From: Alphaproteobacteria bacterium
GTDB taxonomy: Bacteria > Pseudomonadota > Alphaproteobacteria > SHVV01
Assembly (NCBI GenBank): GCA_009694095.1
Contig: SHVV01000007.1
Coordinates: forward strand, 1 to 36,278
DNA length: 36,278 bases
Reading direction: 5' to 3'
Shown here piece by piece: positions 23,433 to 32,162 of this stretch. The position numbers were made by a program, and so were the translations under genes. Numbering within the stretch: the first letter of the stretch is position 1; the number at the start of each line of letters is the position of its first letter. The notes under the pieces were generated by a model, which did not search any database, was not told the DNA's origin, and worked only from the letters and a program-made list of their open reading frames with translations.

Positions 23433-26400
23433 TCAATTCTTCTTTTTCCCGCCGAGCAGACCCTCGAGTAGCTGCTGGGCCGGGGTTTTTTGCTGCTGCT
23501 GGTTTGGGGCGGTCTGCTGTTGCGATGATGGCGGTTGTTGCGCCGGCTGTTGCCCGCCACCCGTTAGGCCCTCAAGGACAGCGCCGAGCGGATTGTTTTT
23601 TCCGATCGCCTTCTTCAATACCGAGGCACCCAAGCGCTGCGCCAGAAACGCTTCGAGTTCCTTGGTCTTGACATCACTTTTCGGACTATCAAGCGGGCCA
23701 CTGACATCATAACCCACAGTGGGCGCGTTCGCGTGTTCGGTCAGCCGATAACGGCTCTTTATATCGATCATCCAACGCGGCAGATCGATCCCAGCCTGCG
23801 CGTCGCCTTCGGCTGCATTGAGCTGCGCGCGGATATCGGTCGACCGGACGACGCCGTTTTGCACCTGAAACGTACCAGCAATAGACTGGAACCCAGTCGT
23901 GCCGCCGCCGAACGCGGTTTGCAGCAACCCGAGATAGTCGGTGATTTCGTTCAAACGTTTGAGGCCCTCCGACAGCATGCGCAGATCAAAGCCGCGGACC
24001 GTTCCTTGTCGTGCCGATATCTGCCCTTGGCCGGAAAGGTTTGAAATGAGATCGAACTGGCTGCGTCCAGCCCCGGCAAGCTGCATCTGAATATCGAAAA
24101 TGCCGGTTGCCGAATCGATCCCCGCCGCTTCACGCACCGCTTGGGCAAGGTTTCCGCGTGCGACATTGAGCCCGACGGCCACGCGCGGCACCTGCGTCGC
24201 GTCGATCTTCGCCGTGAGCTGAACCTCGCCGCCGAATAATTTCCCCGTGAGCGGCGCAACCTCGAGAATGCCGTTCTTGACCGCGATCTTGACCTTCGGG
24301 TCGGCGAAGTTATAGGCACCCCAAACGATGCCGCTCGAAGCGAGCTGAATGTCGGCGTCGAAGTCGCGCAGGGCTGAAACGTCGATTGGCTCGGTCGACC
24401 ACCGTTGACCGGCGGGTACGACACCTTGCTGCCGTCCCGCGGCGGCCGGCGGACGTGACATCGCCGCGGTCTTCGGTAAAAAGAGGTCGAGCAGTATTTC
24501 GCTGGTGCGAAGGTCCGCGCTGACGTTCGGGCGCCCCCCGCCGAGCGCAGCCGTGAAATTTCCTGCGACTTTGACCGGGCCGATACTTCCATCGATTCCA
24601 TCGATGACGATCTTCTCCGATCCCCCGGCGAGGTTTGCCTTGATCGCAATGCCGCCAAGATTGGCCGCCGCTGGCTGATATGCCACCCCAGTCATCGCGA
24701 CGAGGTCGGTGAGCTTCGGATGATTGATGTTAAGCGCTAATTTGAAATCGGGACCAGCGAGCGGAGCGACGGTTCCCTTAGCAGATACTTGGCCGCCCGA
24801 GAGTTGCGCGACGAGGTCGACATCGGCTGCGTTGAGACCGCCAACGACCTTTCCGCGCACCTGGCCTGCGCCCTTGATGCCCGCGTCGGCCGCTGGATCG
24901 AGGCGGCGCGCAAGCTCGCCGATATCGTCAACCTTGAAGTCGAGACTTAGATCGACCGTGCTTTTGTCGGGGGTCGCGAAACCGGCTACGCGGCCGGTAA
25001 TCTTGCCATCGATCCCAGCGGCTTTGAGCCCGGTATCGAGGGTCATATTCTGCTCGCTTCCCGAAATCGATCCCTTGACCGCAATTACGCCAAGCTTGGT
25101 CAAGGCGGCCGGTACGCTCGCATCGGCTAGTTTGGCGAGTTTCGCAATGTCGCCGGCGTTAATATTGTAGTTCACGGCAAAACTCGGCACGCCCCTGAAA
25201 TTGGCCCCCGTTCCGGCAAGCGCGAGCGCGGTGCCGGCGATATTGACGGCCGATAGTTCGCGTACCGTCAGTTGGCCACCAACCAGCGACATATCGAGCT
25301 TGAGGCCTTGAGCCGCCGTTTCGCGAAACATCAGCGAATCGGCCTTGAGCTTCACATTGGTGTCGAACGTATCGAGGATAGCGAATGGCAGCGCATCGTC
25401 TCTTCGCGCCGCCGGAGCTGGTTTTGCTGCGCTCGCCGACACGGATCCTTTTGCCGAGTCAGATTTGGAACGCGGGAGGTAGGCATCGATGTTCAAACGG
25501 TCGAGCGCAAGATCGACGCTGAACGATGGACGCGCCCGCAAAGCATAGGCAGCGCCGCCAGTGACGCGTGCCGTATCCAGATGAAGATCGATGTCATAGA
25601 GCTGCATGACCTGCGGATTGACCCGCGTTCTCGCGGTCAGAGAGAACTTGCGCAACTGATCGGCGGGTACATCGGTGAGATCGGACGCCAGCCATTGCAT
25701 TAGTTGGCGCATGTTGTCCGAGGTCGCCTCGACTCGACCATCGAACTGAGGCTCGTCCTTGACTGCGGCTAGAGTGCCTGACAGGGCGATGTCAGAACCG
25801 CCGGGCAGCTGGGCGGCCAGGCGCGTCAATTTGACCTGCCCCTTGGCGACGCCCGCTTCGAGCCGTACCTGGCGTATTACGCCGCCCTTGAATGAAAGCG
25901 CTTCGATCTCGACGTTGGCCGTTCCTGTAAGCGAGAGCGGAATCGCAAACGGCTTTTCGACCGGACTGGCGGCCGATTGCGCCGCCGGAGCACCCGGTTT
26001 CACTGCTGCCGGCGCAGCGGTCGACGCTTTGATAAGATCGTCGAGGTTGACGCGGTTCAAGCTGAGGGCAACGTCGAACTTCGGCGCGGCGCTGAGGGTG
26101 ACGCTAACGGCACCGGTAGCCTTGCTTTCGCCGAGTTGTAGGTTGATATCGTTGAAGGCAATATCGGTCGAGGCGCCGACGATCGTCGCTCCGATTTTGA
26201 CCGATCCTGGCAGCGCCGGAAGCACCGGCGCTTGCGTTCCAGCGATCTGCGCGATCACGCTGGCGAATCGGCCAAGTGAGTCGCTCGAAACGTCGAGCTT
26301 AGCGCCAATCTTCGCGCTCGGTCCGATTTCGGACGCCGATCCTTTGACAACGATCTTCGCCGCCCCCCGGTCGAGGGTGATCTCGGCGGAAACCGGCACG

Positions 26401-27053
26401 GACTTCTCGGTAATTGATCCCGCCGTCACCGCAAAATCGACCGGAACCCCGCGAAAATCAAGAGATCCGGCCGCGGCGAATGGTCCGTTCAGCGATTCAG
26501 TCGTAACCCGAAGATCGATCTTATCTAATCGAAGATAGTCCTTGGTTCGAACATCACCGTAGACGATCGACCCACCCGTAACGCGCAGCCGATCGACCCG
26601 AATCGCGGACCCAAGGTCGCCGCTGCGCCGCTCAGGACTGCTGCCGGTCTTGGCCGCAGAGGATGCCGGAGCGAATTCGAGATTGCTGCGGCCGTCGGCG
26701 AGCGTTTCGATCGTTATCGCCGGTTCGACCAACGTAACGCTCGTGACCTGAACCCGACCGGAAAGCAGCGGCACGAAGGCCACGTTGACGTCGATCGATT
26801 TGAGCGTCGCTAAATCGGGCCGCGATCCGCCGGAGAGATTCGCGAAACGCAACCCGGTCACGGTCGCGCCGGGGCTCGGCAACAGGCGAGCGGTAATTGA
26901 GCCGTCGATCGTTAGTTTGCGCCCCGTCGCCGCTTCGACTTGCTCGGCGATCTCGTCTTTGTAGTCATTGAGGTCAAGCAGCGCCGGTAGCAACACGGCG
27001 GCGGCGATCACGAGAGCGATGACCGTTGCGGCACCGAAGAGAATTTTTTTCAC
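23433..27053 (-). CDS. AsmA family envelope protein
   Basis: A 1206-residue protein with an N-terminal membrane anchor (about 5-27), the AsmA start LLDLNDYKDEIAEQVEAATGRKLTIDGSI, and a very long beta-rich body with repeating short strands. The C-terminal AsmA domain (about 940-1140) has LNVARGNLAQAVREAAGIDSATGIFDIQMQLAGAGRS. The last about 45 residues are Gln/Pro-rich low complexity, ending LLGGKKKN. The family forms bridge-like proteins between the inner and outer membrane, implicated in lipid transport. The start is GTG 27053 with AGAGGA upstream. Convergent with the RHH gene (22-bp gap), divergent from DUF4169. Confidence 0.93.
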   Translation of the reverse strand: MKKILFGAATVIALVIAAAVLLPALLDLNDYKDEIAEQVEAATGRKLTIDGSITARLLPSPGATVTGLRFANLSGGSRPDLATLKSIDVNVAFVPLLSGRVQVTSVTLVEPAITIETLADGRSNLEFAPASSAAKTGSSPERRSGDLGSAIRVDRLRVTGGSIVYGDVRTKDYLRLDKIDLRVTTESLNGPFAAAGSLDFRGVPVDFAVTAGSITEKSVPVSAEITLDRGAAKIVVKGSASEIGPSAKIGAKLDVSSDSLGRFASVIAQIAGTQAPVLPALPGSVKIGATIVGASTDIAFNDINLQLGESKATGAVSVTLSAAPKFDVALSLNRVNLDDLIKASTAAPAAVKPGAPAAQSAASPVEKPFAIPLSLTGTANVEIEALSFKGGVIRQVRLEAGVAKGQVKLTRLAAQLPGGSDIALSGTLAAVKDEPQFDGRVEATSDNMRQLMQWLASDLTDVPADQLRKFSLTARTRVNPQVMQLYDIDLHLDTARVTGGAAYALRARPSFSVDLALDRLNIDAYLPRSKSDSAKGSVSASAAKPAPAARRDDALPFAILDTFDTNVKLKADSLMFRETAAQGLKLDMSLVGGQLTVRELSAVNIAGTALALAGTGANFRGVPSFAVNYNINAGDIAKLAKLADASVPAALTKLGVIAVKGSISGSEQNMTLDTGLKAAGIDGKITGRVAGFATPDKSTVDLSLDFKVDDIGELARRLDPAADAGIKGAGQVRGKVVGGLNAADVDLVAQLSGGQVSAKGTVAPLAGPDFKLALNINHPKLTDLVAMTGVAYQPAAANLGGIAIKANLAGGSEKIVIDGIDGSIGPVKVAGNFTAALGGGRPNVSADLRTSEILLDLFLPKTAAMSRPPAAAGRQQGVVPAGQRWSTEPIDVSALRDFDADIQLASSGIVWGAYNFADPKVKIAVKNGILEVAPLTGKLFGGEVQLTAKIDATQVPRVAVGLNVARGNLAQAVREAAGIDSATGIFDIQMQLAGAGRSQFDLISNLSGQGQISARQGTVRGFDLRMLSEGLKRLNEITDYLGLLQTAFGGGTTGFQSIAGTFQVQNGVVRSTDIRAQLNAAEGDAQAGIDLPRWMIDIKSRYRLTEHANAPTVGYDVSGPLDSPKSDVKTKELEAFLAQRLGASVLKKAIGKNNPLGAVLEGLTGGGQQPAQQPPSSQQQTAPNQQQQKTPAQQLLEGLLGGKKKN

Positions 27054-27217
27054 GGACGGCGTTCCTCTTGTTTTTTATTTTAGCCGACTTGCAGTACGAC
27101 AACTGCGGCTGTGGTAACTCTAACGTTTGAACGATAGCGGTCGAAGGCAAGCGATCTAGGTAAAATTATTGCGATAGTCATCGCGATCGCGACGCGGTCG
27201 TTAAAGTGGGTAACGAC

Positions 27218-27397
27218 ATGGGCGACATCGTCAATCTCAATCGCGAGCGAAAACTCCGGCGGCGCACCGAGGCGAACGGCGCCGCAACGGCGAATCGCGC
27301 GAAACACGGCCTACCCAAGATCGAACGCCTACGGCAGCTTAAAAAATCTGAACGCGACGCAAAACACCTTGCAGACAAAAAGATCGATCGCGATTGA
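27218..27397 (+). CDS. DUF4169 family small basic protein
   Basis: A 59-residue, highly charged protein beginning MGDIVNLNRERKLRRRTEANGAATANRAKHGLPK, which is the DUF4169 pattern (MGDIVNL... NRAKFGR). It is mostly helical and basic; function unknown. Start ATG 27218; a GTG four codons earlier is possible. In many alphaproteobacteria, from memory, DUF4169 and an RHH_4 gene lie side by side near fumC; here the asmA gene separates them. Confidence 0.88.
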   Translation: MGDIVNLNRERKLRRRTEANGAATANRAKHGLPKIERLRQLKKSERDAKHLADKKIDRD

Positions 27398-27406
27398 TCC
27401 ACGAGT

Positions 27407-27435
27407 TTGCGCTAAAAAGGCAATATCGATAGGCT
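27407..27435 (+). promoter_or_regulatory. Candidate promoter of the second acetolactate synthase-like gene
   Basis: TTGCGC (27407-27412), 17-bp spacer, TAGGCT (27430-27435), about 80 bp before the ATG. The -10 resembles that of ilvB (TAGGTT). Confidence 0.4.
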
Positions 27436-27514
27436 GTTTGTGTGGCATCATATCGATCGCGTACTAGAAAAAAAACTGGGGCCGCCGGCTCCAGATATCA
27501 GCACGGGGGACTCA

Positions 27515-29191
27515 ATGGCCAAGGGCAAGATCAAGGCATCCGATTTGTTCGTCCGCTGCCTCGAGGCGGAAGGCGTCGAGCGCATTTTCGGCATTCCCGG
27601 CGAAGAAAATGCCGACGTGATGATGTCGCTGCTTGACAGCAAAAAAATCGAATTCATCTTGTGCCGGCACGAACAAGCGGCAGCATTCATGGCCGACGCC
27701 TACGGCCGTCTGACCGGCAAGCCCGGCGTTTGCTTGGGCACGTTGGGGCCCGGCGCGACTAATCTCGTCACCGGCGTTGCCGATGCCAACATGGACCGTG
27801 CGCCGCTCGTCTGCATCATCGGTCAGGCCGGCACCAATCGACTGCACAAGGAAAGCCACCAGAATATGGATGCCATCGCCATGTTCCGGCCGATCTCGAA
27901 GTGGGCGACGACGATCACCAACCCGCGCGCCATCCCTGAGGTCGTGCGCAAAGCGTTCAAGATCGCGACCACCGAGAAACCGGGCGCGACGGTGATCGAA
28001 TTGCCGGAGGACGTCGCAGAACACGAGACCGAGGGCGAGCCGATTGCGGTGATCAAGACGCGCCGGCCGGGTGCCGACTACAAGGCGATCGCGCAGGCGC
28101 TCGAAATCATCATGAGCGCCAAGAACCCAATCATCTTCGCCGGCAACGGAGCAGTCCGGAAGCGAGCATCCGAACAGCTTCTCCGTTTCGTCCGCAAGAC
28201 CGGAATCGCGTGCGTCAATACGTTCATGGGCAAGGGTGCCATCCCGCGCAAGGACAAGCATTGCCTGTTCACCATGGGTCTCCAGGGGCGCGATCACGCC
28301 AACGCTGCGATGGACGCGGCCGATGTCGTGATCTCGGTTGGCTACGACCTGGTCGAGTTCAGCCCCGAATTTTGGAACAAGACCGGCACCAAGAAGATTG
28401 TTCACATCGACTTCTGGCCAGCCGAAATCGACGACAAATACCCGGTCGCCGTCGATGTCGTCGGCGACATCGCCGACGCGCTCTGGCAGCTGAACGAAGA
28501 GATCAACAAGCGCTACGAAGATCGCATGCCGTTGTTCGATATCGGCAAGCGCGCCAAGCTCCGCGACCTCATTCTCGACGATTTCGCGATGGAGAAGGAC
28601 GATACATCGTGCCCGATGAAGCCGCAGAAAATCCTGTGGGACGTGCGCGAAGTGATGGGACCGTCCGACATCCTACTCTCGGACGTCGGCGCCCATAAGA
28701 TGTGGATCTCGCGCTACTACCAATGCGACGAGCCCAACACTTGTCAGATCTCGAACGGCTTCTGCTCGATGGGTTTTGCGTTCCCGGGATCGATCGGAGC
28801 GAAGATCGCCTATCCCGACCGCAAGGTGCTGTCGATCAACGGCGACGCTGGCTTCATGATGAACGTCCAAGACCTCGAGACCGCCGTCCGCAACAAGCTC
28901 AATGTCGTCGCCATGGTGTGGATGGATGGCGAGTACGGCTTGATCAAGTGGAAGCAACAGAACTCGTTCAACGGCCGCCACTTCCCGCTCGCCTTCAACA
29001 ACCCCGACTTCGAGATGTTCGCGAAGTCGTTCGGCTGTTGGGGCAAGGTCATATCGTCCGCGTCGCAGTTGAAGCCGGCATTGAAAGAGGCATTCAAGCA
29101 AAAAGGCCCGGCGATCATTGCCGTACCCGTCGACTATAGCGAGAACCGCAAACTCACCAAGCGCTTGGGCGAACTATCGTTCACGATCTGA
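27515..29191 (+). CDS. Thiamine-diphosphate enzyme, acetolactate synthase large-subunit-like
   Basis: A 558-residue TPP enzyme, distinct from the ilvB product. The Pyr domain has FGIPGEENADVMMSLLD and the catalytic Glu in LCRHEQAAAFMADAYGRLTG (E53). The central domain is DHS/FAD-like. The PP domain has INGDAGFMMNVQDLETAVRNKLNVV with the GD...N metal motif intact. The sequence looks like the stand-alone acetolactate synthase group often annotated IlvB or AlsS, and no small subunit gene lies nearby. The exact substrate cannot be told from sequence. Start ATG 27515 has GGGGGA upstream. A strong terminator follows, so it is monocistronic. Confidence 0.88.
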   Translation: MAKGKIKASDLFVRCLEAEGVERIFGIPGEENADVMMSLLDSKKIEFILCRHEQAAAFMADAYGRLTGKPGVCLGTLGPGATNLVTGVADANMDRAPLVCIIGQAGTNRLHKESHQNMDAIAMFRPISKWATTITNPRAIPEVVRKAFKIATTEKPGATVIELPEDVAEHETEGEPIAVIKTRRPGADYKAIAQALEIIMSAKNPIIFAGNGAVRKRASEQLLRFVRKTGIACVNTFMGKGAIPRKDKHCLFTMGLQGRDHANAAMDAADVVISVGYDLVEFSPEFWNKTGTKKIVHIDFWPAEIDDKYPVAVDVVGDIADALWQLNEEINKRYEDRMPLFDIGKRAKLRDLILDDFAMEKDDTSCPMKPQKILWDVREVMGPSDILLSDVGAHKMWISRYYQCDEPNTCQISNGFCSMGFAFPGSIGAKIAYPDRKVLSINGDAGFMMNVQDLETAVRNKLNVVAMVWMDGEYGLIKWKQQNSFNGRHFPLAFNNPDFEMFAKSFGCWGKVISSASQLKPALKEAFKQKGPAIIAVPVDYSENRKLTKRLGELSFTI

Positions 29192-29205
29192 GCGGACCCC
29201 TCGCC

Positions 29206-29241
29206 AAAGGCCCGCCGTTCAAGCGAGCGGCGGGCCTTTCT
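29206..29241 (+). terminator. Intrinsic terminator after the acetolactate synthase-like gene
   Basis: AAAGGCCCGCCG and CGGCGGGCCTTT form a perfect 12-bp stem with a 10-nt loop, ending in TTTCT, 14 bp after the stop codon. The A-run on the 5' side means it can also work in reverse. The 138 bp from here to the next gene show nothing else. Confidence 0.92.
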
Positions 29242-29379
29242 ATGTCGACGCGGGCGACGCGAGAGCGATATCCGCGGCCTTCGGGCGGCGATCGAGCGAA
29301 TTCAACTGCGCTAACAATTGGTTGCGACTCGCGAGCTCGCTGGCTCCCGCGTCTTGGGCGCCGCGTTCGACGACTTGCT

Positions 29380-30150
29380 TTAGTTATCGAGCGCCTGTTC
29401 GGCGATCAGCAGTCCGTCATACGTCGACTCAGGCAACGGCCGGTCGGGCGCGATGTTCATCCGGCTCAAGATTTCCGCCAGTTGGCGTGAATGCTGACCA
29501 GCATGCGACGCAGTGCGCAGCAAGACCTCGCTCATCGGCTTGGCGCCGTAGTACGTCTTCATCACGAATTCGCCGCGTTTGTGCGGCCAGCCGTTCCACC
29601 AGTCGCGCAATCGTTTACGCACCTCATCGCCATACGACGCGATCCTAGCCGACGATACCAAATCGGGCGTCGGTTCACGCGTGAGCGACTCGTAGGTCAA
29701 TACTTCGCGATCGACTGAATCGAGAAAGGCATCGACGACGCGGAACGCGTGATGCGCCAGCACTCGATAGCTGCGTGGCCGGTTCGGCATGTTTTCGCCG
29801 AGCTTGGCGTCAGGGATTTGGCGCGCATACCGCGCCGAGGCGGCGAGGATCGAATCCATTCGATCGATCAATGCCTGGGGCGAAACATTGACGACATTGT
29901 CCTTGATGCCGACGAATGCGGCGACATCAGCGATCGACTGCGCGTAGACGAACCGATCGCCGCGCGCCACGAGCGGCACGCTCTTCGCGCCGATCCGCGC
30001 CATGTCTTGATACGCGGTCTTGTGTTCGAGAACGTTAATCGACTCGAACGGAATCTGGTGCTTCGTCAGGTACTGTTTGACGAACGCGCAGCTCGAGCAA
30101 TGCGGCTGCCAATACACGCGGATGTCATCTTGCTTTGCTTGCAATGTCAC
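29380..30150 (-). CDS. Glutaredoxin-DinB fusion protein
   Basis: A 256-residue two-domain protein. Residues about 9-85 are a glutaredoxin fold: the active site C18-SSC21 in a WQPHCSSCAFVKQYL context, the cis-Pro loop KSVPLV (P59) and the following GDRFVYAQS. Residues about 92-250 are a DinB-like four-helix bundle with a candidate metal triad of H133/H134 (LAHHAF) and H216/H220 (SHAGQHSRQL). DinB relatives include metal-dependent thiol S-transferases using bacillithiol or mycothiol, so a thiol-related role is plausible but unproven. The start is GTG 30150 with GGAGAG upstream. It follows the FAD oxidase gene by 28 bp, suggesting an operon. Confidence 0.85.
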   Translation of the reverse strand: MTLQAKQDDIRVYWQPHCSSCAFVKQYLTKHQIPFESINVLEHKTAYQDMARIGAKSVPLVARGDRFVYAQSIADVAAFVGIKDNVVNVSPQALIDRMDSILAASARYARQIPDAKLGENMPNRPRSYRVLAHHAFRVVDAFLDSVDREVLTYESLTREPTPDLVSSARIASYGDEVRKRLRDWWNGWPHKRGEFVMKTYYGAKPMSEVLLRTASHAGQHSRQLAEILSRMNIAPDRPLPESTYDGLLIAEQALDN

Positions 30151-30178
30151 GGGGCTCTCCCTGCCGCCTGTCCGATCG

Positions 30179-31573
30179 CTACATCTTTAGCATCTTACCC
30201 GGATTCATGACGTTGTCCGGATCGAGCGCTTTCTTGACGGCGCGCATGACCGCGACGCCCTCGCCATGCTCGGCGATCAGGAACTGCATCTTTCCCGAAC
30301 CGATGCCGTGCTCGCCGGTGCAGGTTCCATCCATCGCCAACGCCCGCATCACCAGTCTTTCGTTCAAACGTTCGACCTCGGCGATCTCCTGGGGATCGTT
30401 TGGATCGAGCACGAACGTCACATGGAAATTGCCGTCGCCGACGTGGCCGAAGACAGGCGCGAAGAGGAATGAAGCCGACAAATCACGCTTGGTTTCGGCG
30501 ATGCAATCGGCCAATCGGCTGATCGGAACGCACACATCGGTCGGCCAAACGCGCGTCCCGGGCCGCATCGCCATACAGGCGTAGGCCGCGTCGTGGCGTG
30601 CTTGCCAGAGTTTAGCGCGGTCCTCGGTGCTCGTTGCCCAGGTGAGGCCGCCGCCGCCGTGTTCGGTCGCGATCGCCCGGAACAGCTCGACTTGCTCCCG
30701 TACGCCGGCGTTGGTGCCATGAAATTCGAGCAGTAACGTCGGTTTTTCCGGGTAGTTCAGCTTGGAGTAACGATTGAGCGCCGTCATCGACTCGGCGTCC
30801 ATCAGTTCAACGCGGGCGACCGGGATCCCCGACTGAATGGTGAGAATAACGGCATCGACCGCACCTTCGATGCCATCGAACGGACACACGGCAGCCGAAA
30901 TCGCTTCCGGAATACCGTAGAGCTTGAGGGTCACCTCGGTGATGACGCCGAGCGTTCCCTCCGATCCGACAAAAAGGCGCGTCAGATCGTATCCCGCCGC
31001 CGATTTCCGGGCGCGGTGCGCCGTCTCCACGATCCGACCGTCGGGCAGGACAACCCGCAGCGCGAGCACGTTCTCGCGCATCGTTCCGTAGCGGACGGCA
31101 TTGGTGCCGGATGCTCTGGTCGCGGTCATACCGCCGAGCGAGGCATCGGCCCCGGGGTCGATCGGGAAAAAGAGCCCGGTGTCGCGCAGATGTTCGTTAA
31201 GCTGCTTGCGGGTAACGCCCGCTTCGACCGTCACGTCCATGTCCGGCACGCTCACCCGCTTGATCTGCTTCATGTTGGTGAGCGCGATCGTGACGCCGCC
31301 GTGCAAGGCCATCACATGACCTTCGAGCGAGGTCCCCGTCCCGAATGGGATGATCGGCGACTTGTGCGAGGCACAGATCTTGACGATCGCCGCGACCTCC
31401 TCCGTCGTCTGGGGAAAAACAACGACATCTGGGGCGTGCGGCGTGTGGCAGGACTCGTCCTTGCCGTGATGAGCGCGAACAGCCGCGGCGGTCGACATTC
31501 GATCGCCGAGCAGTGCCCGCAGTTCGCCGGTTAGCGAAGCGAGCGAATTAATTCGATTGGGCGAGACCGTCAT
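30179..31573 (-). CDS. FAD-linked oxidase, D-lactate dehydrogenase (cytochrome)/GlcD family
   Basis: A 464-residue PCMH-type flavoprotein. The N-terminal FAD-binding domain has FPQTTEEVAAIVKIC, the pyrophosphate loop PFGTGTSLEGH, DPGADASLGGMTATRASGTNAVRYGTMRENVLAL and GSEGTLGVITEVTLKL. The C-terminal oxidase domain has the metal-binding GHVGDGNFHV and GEHGIGSGK motifs typical of D-lactate and glycolate dehydrogenases. No signal peptide is seen. Most like Dld1-type D-lactate dehydrogenases; another D-2-hydroxy acid is possible. GAGG precedes the ATG. It is divergent from the thioesterase gene and upstream of the glutaredoxin-DinB gene. Confidence 0.92.
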   Translation of the reverse strand: MTVSPNRINSLASLTGELRALLGDRMSTAAAVRAHHGKDESCHTPHAPDVVVFPQTTEEVAAIVKICASHKSPIIPFGTGTSLEGHVMALHGGVTIALTNMKQIKRVSVPDMDVTVEAGVTRKQLNEHLRDTGLFFPIDPGADASLGGMTATRASGTNAVRYGTMRENVLALRVVLPDGRIVETAHRARKSAAGYDLTRLFVGSEGTLGVITEVTLKLYGIPEAISAAVCPFDGIEGAVDAVILTIQSGIPVARVELMDAESMTALNRYSKLNYPEKPTLLLEFHGTNAGVREQVELFRAIATEHGGGGLTWATSTEDRAKLWQARHDAAYACMAMRPGTRVWPTDVCVPISRLADCIAETKRDLSASFLFAPVFGHVGDGNFHVTFVLDPNDPQEIAEVERLNERLVMRALAMDGTCTGEHGIGSGKMQFLIAEHGEGVAVMRAVKKALDPDNVMNPGKMLKM

Positions 31574-31670
31574 GGTGCCTCAGGTATCCGCGACGGCCCG
31601 GAAGATCACTGCGTAGGCAGACAATCCAACGAGCCTCCGTTATCATGCCTGAAAATTTGGTTTGTAGGTC

Positions 31671-32162
31671 ATGAATCGAAACGGATTGATCGAGTTGTCG
31701 GGGCTGGCGGTCCAACCGGAGTGGATCGACTACAATGGACATATGAATGTCGCTTACTACCTGCTGGCATTCGACAAAATCACCGATTCTCTTTGGGATT
31801 TCATGGGGATCGGGATCGATTACGTGAAGCGAACCAACCGCTCGACGTTCACGCTCGAAAACCACATGACCTTCGTGCGCGAGGTAAAACTTGGCGATCC
31901 GCTGAAATTTACGTTCCAACTCCTCGACCACGACCGCAAGAAGTTCCATTTCTTCGGTAGGATGTACCACGCGACTCAAGACTACGTGTCGTCGACGATG
32001 GAGTGGATGACGCTCCATGTCGATTTGAACGCACGCCGGGGCACCGAGATGGATGGCCGGACGTACGCTCGGTTTGCCGAAGTGAAGCGAGTGCACGCTC
32101 AGCTGCCGCGGCCGTCGGAAGTCGGACGCACGATCGGAATGACGCAGAAGCGGGCCGGATGA
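31671..32162 (+). CDS. Hotdog-fold acyl-CoA thioesterase
   Basis: A 163-residue protein of the 4-hydroxybenzoyl-CoA/YbgC-like hotdog group. WIDYNGHMNVAYYLLAFDKITDSLWDFMG carries the usual catalytic Asp and NGHMN helix start, followed by the strand region FTLENHMTFVREVKLGDPLKFTFQL. Similar proteins are annotated as carnitine-pathway (betainyl-CoA) thioesterases, but no carnitine genes are nearby, so the substrate is open. The stop overlaps the next gene's ATG by four bases. Confidence 0.85.
   Translation: MNRNGLIELSGLAVQPEWIDYNGHMNVAYYLLAFDKITDSLWDFMGIGIDYVKRTNRSTFTLENHMTFVREVKLGDPLKFTFQLLDHDRKKFHFFGRMYHATQDYVSSTMEWMTLHVDLNARRGTEMDGRTYARFAEVKRVHAQLPRPSEVGRTIGMTQKRAG

Noticed and set aside
27181-27192. 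TCGCGATCGCGA palindrome containing GCGATCGC
   Set aside because: Looks like the cyanobacterial HIP1 octamer but occurs once here and such palindromes are expected in GC-rich DNA.
27512-28405. 297-codon open frame antisense to the acetolactate synthase-like gene
   Set aside because: Mirror frame of a high-GC3 gene; composition is typical of shadows.
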